Both the position numbers and the translations under genes were made by a program. The notes beneath the pieces were generated by a model. It was not told where the DNA came from. It did no database searches and saw nothing but the letters and a program-made list of their open reading frames with translations. Source: Aquatica leii (Eukaryota > Arthropoda > Insecta > Coleoptera > Lampyridae). Taken from it: DNA of 64,000 bases. How positions within the stretch are numbered: position 1 is the first letter of the stretch; each line of letters opens with the position of its first letter. The DNA is taken from the NCBI GenBank assembly GCA_035610365.1, contig CM069432.1:266535177-266599176 (forward strand). The letters run 5' to 3'. Below are positions 57,501 to 64,000 of the stretch, in pieces.

Positions 57501-57675
57501 GATTTATGCGACTGCGGGGAACGACAGACCATGGAACATCTTCCGATCTGCCGAATCCTCGACGAAAAATGCACCATGGAGGACCTCACCGCAGCCACCG
57601 ACAGGGCCATAGCCTGTGCCCGCCACTGGAAGGACATATGAAACTTTTGGTTTAAGGACTCGAGAAGAAGAAGAA
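54591..57675 (+). mobile_element. LINE with intact ORF, inserted in gypsy integrase
   Basis: 3.09 kb flanked by an 11-bp duplication gct(a/t)catgggc (54580-54590 and 57676-57686). The 3' end is a GAA repeat tail (57663-57675). Much more G+C-rich than its surroundings. Removing it restores continuous gypsy sequence. Confidence 0.93.
54666..57641 (+). CDS. LINE ORF2: APE endonuclease and reverse transcriptase, intact
   Basis: 991 codons from the first ATG inside the LINE (the open frame upstream of it belongs to gypsy antisense). APE spans about 23-240: ISANVEGL, LQETHRG (catalytic Glu), ISDFNSHHVNWDY and a final TQHRPIS with the His. RT spans about 480-660: NFRPISLLCHLHKLYERLI, AGFHPGKSCTGQ, FVDLSAAYDT (Asp), NGLPQGSVLAPTLFNIYTND and FLYADDLC. 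The C-terminal part ends with a Cys/His cluster CDCGERQTMEHLPIC. No stop or frameshift, so it may be recently active. Jockey/CR1/I group in general; clade not assigned. No ORF1 is visible. Confidence 0.93.
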   Translation: MPTSTVHQCHPKGPFPGLALTVISANVEGLTGAKQDIMAKICTEHKCYVLCLQETHRGQNNNRPRIPGMKLILECQHEKYGSAIFTKSDLIVKTANMSQANNIEILTVELDSISITSVYKPPGERFDFAKPLNFDRNKTHIIISDFNSHHVNWDYAKTDENGDLVETWGDANHLSLIHDPKLPKSFNSSRWKRGYNPDLAFVSNNIADLCSKAVLEPIPHTQHRPISISASPAVTPITAPFRRPFNFKKADWTGFAEDLDTKVANIEPSQTNYNLFVDDVRTASRKNIPRGCRTCYVPGLSHEMIDEYQKYQQLFQANPFSDSTIASGTELALKIQEERQKSWQNMIESVDMTHSSRKAWLTIKKLSNDPKKAEQHHNVTANQVASQLLLNGKAPTKQPKMRIKRQPGKENNSFNTTFTMEELNICIKNLKNGKAAGMDDICSEQIKHFGPRTREWILELFKNCSYTYNIPKLWRQARVIALLKPGKDASDPKNFRPISLLCHLHKLYERLILNHLSPLIEEHLIPEQAGFHPGKSCTGQTLNLTQHIEDGFEKGKITGAVFVDLSAAYDTVNHRMLLSKIYDMTHDYHLVQVIKSLLENRRFYVELCKQKSRWRRQQNGLPQGSVLAPTLFNIYTNDQPIHPNCRSFLYADDLCVTAQEKEFTTIERVLTSALSNLSTYYSKNYLRPNPTKTQVTAFHLRHREANRKLRITWNGTEIEHHQNPVYLGVVLDRTLTYRAHVEKTKGKVSARNNILRKLANTKWGANPTTLRSTALALCYSTAEFACPVWERSSHAKKLDPVLNESRRYITGCLKPTPINSLYLLAGIASPDIRRNVASRREKLRQLEDPRHPLYGHTNVDKRLKSRKSFIPEKPLDSTAKAARLDSWRERVKNTDAIDGTSLEVGEHLPAGGDLDWTTWKSLNRLRTRTGRSKVNMTKWGYSSDSDLCDCGERQTMEHLPICRILDEKCTMEDLTAATDRAIACARHWKDI

Positions 57676-58329
57676 GCTTCATGGGCGCTTTGCGCTTTCT
57701 CGCTGGACCATATTCTGATGCGCAGACCGTGCATTTACGGCACCATTTCATGACGTCCTCTTTGCAGTTCACCCAGTAGAATCGTTCTCAAACTTTTCCC
57801 AATGTCTTCTTAATGCCAAAGTGTTCTCCTGATGTACCATCGTGGAGATGCTTCAACACTTCTGACACCCGGCTCTTTGGCACTACTAACTGTAGTCTGT
57901 TTCCCGTGCCCCTGACACTTTCTAAGATTTGCTTAAGAAGACCGTTTTTTAATATCAAAGAGTACCACTGCGCCCAGTACGCTTTGATGTTTCTGCCCAA
58001 AGCACTCACTTCCTACCAGGTTGATCTCGGCCGTTTTCTTTCCAGTTCAGGAGTAGTCTTATTTCAGGGTCGTTTTCTTGTTCGTGACGCAACTGTTCGG
58101 GTTCCCACTCATCATCAACCATAGCAGTTCTCCGGAGGCATTCGACTTTTTCTTCCAGTCGCGAACCATTGCCGCAGTCCGCCGGACATGGTTTTCTGGA
58201 CATCAGCGTTCTGATGACTGCTTCCGGCACGGTGTTTTGTGTCATAGTCATACTCTTGCAGTCTCTCGATCCATCTTGCCACTTGTCCTTCCGGGTTACG
58301 GAACTGCAGTAGCCATTTTAAAGCGGCGT
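57676..58329 (-). pseudogene. integrase zinc-binding domain and RNase H end, third gypsy copy
   Basis: Minus strand reads MNCKEDVMKWCRKCTVCASE (zinc-binding Cys pair), HDGTSGEHFGIKKTLGKV (His pair), a linker DDEWEPEQLRHEQENDPEIR and RNase H end AALKWLLQFRNPEGQVARW. A piece of about 20 bp is missing after SSHQNAD, which shifts the frame. Confidence 0.87.
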
Positions 58330-59060
58330 CATTCACAATCGCTTGGACCTCAAAATTTCACTCCAATTTAATAATGAACTCGAATTAGTCATACAAGGTT
58401 TCACAAAAATAATTTAAAAATCTGCCATTAAAGCAATACCAATAATTGATAACAAAAGACAACAAGAAAAGTGTCCCATTATAGTAAAAAGAAAAATACG
58501 GTTACCTATCTGACAAAGGAAACTTTAATCAAGCAACAATAGAACTCAAAGCATTAATCAAATATTTAAAAAAATGAACACTTTGAAGAATATCTCACAA
58601 ACCTAAGTACAACAACCGACACAAATTACTCTCTCTGGATGGCAACCAAAAGAATAAAACCCCAAAAACAACCTATTGCTACCCTAAATCAGCCAAATGG
58701 AACATGGGCACGATCAGATCCAGAAAAAAGCAGACCTCTTTGCATAGCACTTCAACAGTGTTTTTCCACCAATTGCTTCACAAATTTCCATAGAGAAAGA
58801 AACAGAAATACAAAACTTTATAAATATGCCATACGAATTAGCATTGCCGTTGAGCTGCTCTACAGTTAAGGAAGTAAAAAGCATGATCAGATACAATCTC
58901 AATCTTAGAAAAGCTCCAGGCATTGATTTACTTACTGGTAAACTACTCAAAGAACTACCACGCAAGGGTCTAGTGTTACTAACTATGCTTTACAATACGG
59001 TTCTGAGACTGGGGTACTTCCCGGTCCAGTGGAAAGTAGCGTAGCTGATTCAGATACTCA
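58330..59060 (+). pseudogene. jockey-like LINE ORF2 fragment (linker and RT start)
   Basis: Broken frames read LVIQGFTKII, KSAIKAIPIIDNKRQQEKCP, then 58826-59044: STVKEVKSMIRYNLNLRKAP, GIDLLTGKLLKELPRKGLV and LRLGYFPVQWKVA. This is the block before RT motif 1 in jockey-type LINEs. It may be the downstream part of the element whose ORF1 lies at 52266. Confidence 0.7.
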
Positions 59061-59262
59061 AATCTAGAAACTCAGCATATCAAGTTATCTCCTTTTCTGG
59101 TTTAACAGTTTAAAATAGTCGGTCTACGGTCTTGTATTTCAAACTACCGTCTTGCCAAAAAACTACAACTTTCCTCACCCTACATCTAATATACTATTAG
59201 AGCAAGTTTAGTCTTGTACTTATTCACTTATCAATTTTATTCTAATAACTCATTTTAATCCC
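59061..59262. other. no recognisable feature
   Basis: Short A+T-rich spacer. Confidence 0.4.
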
Positions 59263-59720
59263 TTAAACAAACTTTAAGTTCTCACGCCAATGTTTTTTAT
59301 CATTTGCATGTAGAACGTCTTTATAAGTTTCAGGCGTGGTGATTTGAAAATCTTCTTTTTTACCAAACATTCCGTAATCTCCTAAATCTGCCGGCTTAGA
59401 CAGTTTCGAACGATCCCTTGAATTTCTGGAACATTGTGATAGCGGGTTTTCTGTTTCTTCACCTCCTGATTCACACTTTTCATTTTTAGACGATTTTCCA
59501 TATTTAGATTTACCTTCTTGGAAGCTTTCCATCTCATCAGACCTTTATCTTGAACTTCTATGTCTTTAGTAGTTTTACGTACTCACACTGACTTTTCTAG
59601 ACTGACGTTTCTAGAAATAAGACGTCTTTTTATTTCCTTCTTTTGCCCAGATATGATAACGGTCATCTTCGTCATATTCTATCAAGTAATCTTTAATAGC
59701 CTTCTTGTCCATTTTCTTAT
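59263..59720 (-). pseudogene. Ty1/copia Pol fragment before RT
   Basis: Minus strand reads KDYLIEYDEDDRYHIWAKEG, the post-integrase block (family: G+...RY.IW....K...SRDV.F.E). After a frameshift comes a basic linker and TPETYKDVLHANDKKHWREN, the start of the copia RT (P..Y.EAL.......W..AM). RT itself is absent. Confidence 0.72.
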
Positions 59721-60609
59721 GTTTTTAAAACTATTACTCTCAAGTGTTTTTTTTTTGGTTTTTACTTATCTAAAACTCTGTTACATGTCATTATTTATGT
59801 ATTCGTTTGGGTGGTGGTTTGAAATAAAATTACGCCGTCACTGGTTTCTCGTCGGCATTGTCGCCGATGCGTAATTAAATTGACGGTTACGGGAAGGAAA
59901 ACGCAAACATTTTGTATTTTGCTTTTGCTGCGATCGCTTGATTTTTTTGAAACACTTTCCGCTAAACAGTATGGTTCTTTTTTATATTTAAATTTTATTG
60001 TTGGTTATTTCCTTTTTTATATAGTGCTGTGTAAGGATTAGAAAAGATTTTAGCAGAATTAAGCAATTTATTGAATTGTATCAGCGGTTGTAGGTAAAAT
60101 TTGTTAAGATAACGGCAGCGATTTTGCTTCTATACTACAAAAATTTTGTCTCTTGTAGTTTATGTAAAGTGATCCAGTAATTTTTATGTGGCGATTGCCG
60201 TTTAAGTCTCAATCAAACTTATCGTATTGAACAACAACTGCTTCAATTGCATTTTATAATTTTATATCTTCGGTCTTCAGCTTGTGTTAATTAATTAATT
60301 TGATTCTACCGTATTAATAATTTTTCTAATTTGTAACTTGCAACATTTTAATCGCAAATCATACTGAAACTTGTAAAGCATCGTAACATTTGTATAATAC
60401 AGCTGTCTTGTGTACGTAGATCTAACATCCGTCAGGTTCTTTTAATCAATTAGATCGTAATCAAGCCAGTTTTAGGCACCAATCGTACTACGTAAGCTTA
60501 TCTATTACGTTTTTTGTCTATTATAAATACCTAAGAAGTAGTGAGTGTTACTCCTCAATACCAAGGAACTTCGGTAGGGTAAGTTTTTGCATATTTTCTT
60601 TCTTTAAGC
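59721..60609. other. no recognisable feature
   Basis: A+T-rich. A string near 60270, tcttcagcttgtgttaatta, resembles the CCTTCAGC units of 33560-33745. Confidence 0.4.
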
Positions 60610-60930
60610 GGTGTTAGTAATTACAATAATTGATTCGTAATGTATCACGACTGTACGTAACTTAATTAGTTCATCGATTAAGTTCGTGGTTTGCGGTGAT
60701 TACTAATAATTCACATTCATATATTCACTTGTTATATTGTTCTTGCTTTTTTTCTCTATTCTGTTTGCTTCGTAGTGGGTTCAAACGTATCCTTGGTTTC
60801 TCCAAGCCGAGAAGCTTTATCAGTACGTGGAGTGGCGCCTATGTATTTTTCTATCTTTATTATAGTTCCTCAATCACGCCTGCTTACCGACATCGTAGCT
60901 AGCCGTGCTACCAATAGGGCGCACTACTTA
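60610..60930 (+). repeat. dispersed repeat family, copy C
   Basis: Shares agtgggttcaaacgtatcc, ggagtggcgcct, ttattatagt, gcttaccgacat and ctagccgt with copies A and B. Confidence 0.6.
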
Positions 60931-61514
60931 TATAATTGTATAAAGACGAAACGATTTTTCAAATGGTTCACACACATCCCCTGATATCAACTCTCCTGGT
61001 TTTGTAAACTTTTTTTTGTTGCCGAATGGTACCCTATGTCCCCTTTCCATAAATACGCGGCTCGCATAATTACCTTTCTAATTTAACAATTTTTATGTGC
61101 TACTCTTTACCTCAAGATTTTCTTTTAGAGGCAGTATTTGTTGATGTTGATTCAAATGCTCTATTTGGGTTTCTATCTTGAGCTTCTAAAACAGATATGT
61201 AATACATTTTTACATAATTTTGGAACGAACGAAACGTCTTGTAGCATAATTTTTTTGTAGTCAAATTTTTTACTCTTATTCTCAAGGTGTCAACAGCAGG
61301 TAAGATTTCATCCTGCTGATTTTATGCCTAATGGGCTTTCAAATTTCTTAAAATTTAAGGTAGAATGGGTAATGGTTGCCACTTAACAAAATTTGGACGT
61401 AAAAATCAAAATATAAAACATATATTTATCCTGATATAAGAAAAATGAAATTATTAATTATTTGCCCCATGTTCAACACGAATCAGACATAAAGTAAAAT
61501 CTGTCTCATTATTT
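60931..61514. other. no recognisable feature
   Basis: A+T-rich; nothing recognised. Confidence 0.4.
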
Positions 61515-63076
61515 TTATTATCACTGCATCCATTTCAATATCAGAGTCAGATGATGTTGAATCGGTTCTTTTTCTGATTTTCTTTTCAGTTTTGAATTTT
61601 TTTTTGGTAGTGACGCGTTTTAGCTTTGATCTTTTGCCACTGGCGCTGCTGGTTTATTCAAGAAAATTTAGAATTTTTTTCTTGCCTTTTAATTTATTTG
61701 TTTCATACTTGGTCTTTTTCAGTTTTGCTTACTTCTTTTTTTTTCTTCCAATGAGTCTTTCACTGGTGTAGAAGTTAGAATACTCAAGTGTTGTATAAGT
61801 CTCTTTTTCGGCTTTTTTTTTTTTTTTTTTGAAAAGGATCTTTAACACTGCAGTTGAGAAGATGCTGATTTTAAAGTCAAATAATTGCTTCGGGAATTGC
61901 AGCAGTTTTATTTTCCAAAGAGCAACATTGTTGGGAACATTCTACAAGTTCTTAGATAGATTTTGGAATTCCTGCTGACGAAATATCAGTGTTAACCTTA
62001 ATCTCAACTCCTTTATTAAAGACTGCTACTTCTTCTGGGTCGTTTAAAGCATCAGCCGCCAAAAATTTTCATCTTTGAAGACAGAAGAGTCAATTGGGTA
62101 AATTCTTGTTACTCTAAAGCTTGACTCTCCTTTATCCACTGCTGCAACAAGAACAAAAGCTTCTCAAAACAGATGGGCACTATTTTTTCTCCTACATAAG
62201 ATTTCATGTAAAGACGTACGGAGTGGAATAGATAACATGATAATATTATCGGCTTTGCAAAAATCATAGACTGTCAGGGAGATATGACTGCAATGATTGT
62301 CTAATACCAATAACACTTTTTCGTTTTCTATTGGTTTTGCGTAGACGACAGAGTGCTGAAGTCATTTGACGAATAGTTCCTCTGTTATCTAACTACTCAT
62401 GGAACATTCATATTTTGCTGCAATAGGATAATCTTTTTCTAAGAAAACCGAATGTTGTTGACCAGAGAAAAAAACATTGGAGGTATAAAACTCCCATCGG
62501 CACTCATTGCAAACAACTGTTATGTTGCGACCCCTTTCCCAGCTTGTCATCGAACCAACCCTTTTTTGACCTTTTGCCACCAAAACTTTCCCTCGTTATT
62601 GCACTGTGGAAATTTCAGTTTCTTCAACATTGGAGATGTTCCTAGGTGAAAAGTTGTATTTTACTATAACCTGCTGTAAGAGTTCGGAGAAACTATCGAC
62701 TTCTTTTTTATTAAAGACAAGGCCTTGTTTAAATTGTTTCTGTTTTTCATACTGCAATTTAATGTATCTTCTAAAACCCTACAAGCAAAGTCACGCCTTG
62801 CCATTTTTGTTTTGTTTTTAAAATTTTATGCGATTTTTTTCAGGGAACTGAAATGCCATGCATCTGACTTTTTTATCTATACATAAGTTTTTCTATCCAA
62901 AATAGGAGTGACAAATTTCTTCTTCTGATTTTTTTCTTGTAAGGTTGAAATCGGATGTCACGTCTTTTAGCAGCAGTTTGCATAGAAACCCCTTGCTCAT
63001 ATAAACGCTTGGCGGCATTCAGGTTTTTAACTGACTACTTTGCTCTGTTTATTAATCTCACACGTGGCTTCGGCAT
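61515..63076 (-). pseudogene. pogo/Jerky-type (DDE_1) transposase
   Basis: N-terminus MPKPRVRLINRAK at 63076 with a helix-turn-helix block (LYEQGVSMQTAAKRRDIRFQ). The middle part 62389-62583 reads KRVGSMTSWERGRNITVVC and SGQQHSVFLEKDYPI. The catalytic core reads VLLVLDNHCSHISLTVYDFC then IIMLSIPLRTS. The C-terminal part contains RVTRIYPIDSSVFKDENFL and a basic Lys-rich tail. Frameshifts and stops throughout. TIRs were not identified. Confidence 0.82.
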
Positions 63077-63199
63077 CTACAATACAGAAAAAAAAACAAA
63101 TAAAAATCCGTTGCCCGTCACTCGAAGGGTAATTTCGATAAATCACTAATTTCAATATGTATCATGTACCATCTCATTGGTGTTAGTACAAATCATTAT

Positions 63200-63960
63200 C
63201 TCTTACATACTTTGCAGGTCCATTGTCTATCCACCAAATAGACGGATGAGTAGACAGTTCAACTGACAATGCCTTTACTTCGACTAACATGAGTACCTAC
63301 TGCATATTCTGAAACTTCATGGATTTTCTTTGATCTTCCATCAGAAATCCAATTTGCACAATCTTTAACTTAATGTCTAGGTTACTTGCAATAGTTACAC
63401 TTATATTTCTTAGTTTTGCTCTTAATTATCATCTTTTGCTTTGCATCTGTCATTAACATCTGCTTTTTTTCGAACGAACAAAGCTAAAGTATCAAATCGT
63501 CGAAAAGTTTACTGTCTTCATTTTTTGAAAGTGATAAATAAACTAGGCAAATATGTAGTTTTGCAAACTAACCACAAATCGGGTAATGCCTTTTTTTTCT
63601 TTACTTTAGTTTTTGATTTAGCTCGTTGCAGAACGCATTGAGCTCAGCTACGTGCATCAAAATATCTTCACCATTAATCCAGCCGAACGAAAAGAAACCT
63701 GAACAAGTTTTTTAAAAATTGTTTTTTAAAAATTGTTTTTTTTTGGCAATGCTTAAAACTGTTTTTTTATGTACACTAAGCATCAAATAGTTTCTTGATC
63801 CACGGACTTTATGGTACACTGAGTCAGTAACAGAATTTGCTATAATAGATTTTCTTCTTGTCACGTATTTTAGTGACCGTTTCTTTATTTGAAGTGCGTA
63901 GATTTTAAAACAGATCAATTAAGCTTTCCTTTAAGATAATAGCTTGAGCGTTTTCTTCAT
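63200..63960 (-). pseudogene. Ty1/copia gag and protease start, degenerate
   Basis: Minus strand reads KYKCNYCK followed by VKDCANWISDGR, a zinc knuckle (CX2C...C), then ALSVELSTHPSIWWIDNGPA, where DSGA of the copia protease appears as DNGP. Further right a gag part reads FDDLILSFVRSKKADVNDR. It lies in the right order and strand to belong with 59263-59720. The window ends close by. Confidence 0.55.
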
Positions 63961-64000
63961 CAATTTTTATTTAGACAATATTTTAGAATGGGAGCACTTA

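Larger units (their letters stand above)
52801..58329 (-). mobile_element. third gypsy copy with macrodomain, truncated and split
   Basis: A partial 3' LTR (about 52801-53033) is followed by CCCH finger, macrodomain, integrase and the end of RNase H, on the minus strand. A LINE (54591-57675) interrupts integrase. The copy breaks at 58329 inside RNase H, so protease, RT and gag are absent. Confidence 0.85.

Overview
The window looks like animal, most likely insect (possibly beetle), genomic DNA that consists almost entirely of transposable elements. It is A+T-rich, and I found no host exon that I can name. The element mix (Ty3/gypsy, BEL/Pao, Ty1/copia, Penelope-like, several non-LTR families, Tc1/mariner, pogo) fits an arthropod; the insect assignment is inference.

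Layout. 1-3385: two families of Penelope-like elements (PLE), partly in inverted arrangement, with small hAT-like and non-LTR scraps. 3797-19690: a nested stack. An old minus-strand gypsy copy carries an unidentified 1.3-kb insert, a degenerate BEL/Pao element, and a younger complete gypsy copy of the same family (12517-19094, LTRs plus 4-bp TTAT target duplication). 21870-28276: a second complete gypsy copy on the plus strand (ATAT target duplication). 28330-30980: a TIR element, a Tc1-like transposase, a mariner-type transposase remnant and an old LTR fragment. 31068-38955: non-LTR fragments, dispersed repeats, a ~148-bp tandem array interrupted by a foldback element, and a ~318-bp tandem dimer carrying a strong hammerhead-ribozyme candidate. 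40535-45400: a plus-strand LINE remnant split by a minus-strand LINE (14-bp target duplication). 45880-48916: a PLE inserted as an inverted pair with a 13-bp target duplication and a 52-bp perfect palindrome at the junction. 52266-59060: jockey-like LINE pieces around a third gypsy copy, itself split by an intact-looking LINE ORF (54666-57641). 59263-63960: Ty1/copia fragments, a dispersed repeat and a pogo/DDE_1 transposase pseudogene.

Main discovery. The gypsy family (four copies here: old, minus, plus, third) encodes, fused in frame downstream of integrase, a macrodomain closely resembling the ADP-ribosyl-glutamate hydrolase TARG1/OARD1, followed by a CCCH zinc finger. The residues matching the TARG1 catalytic Lys and Asp are kept in both complete copies. 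A retroelement carrying an ADP-ribose eraser and a CCCH finger where an env gene might sit suggests it counters host PARP/ADP-ribosylation defence or reverses ADP-ribosylation of its own DNA or proteins; that function is inference. A second theme is self-cleaving RNA: hammerhead-like motifs occur in the PLE long terminal regions, in the foldback element, and most convincingly in the ~318-bp tandem repeat (retrozyme-like).
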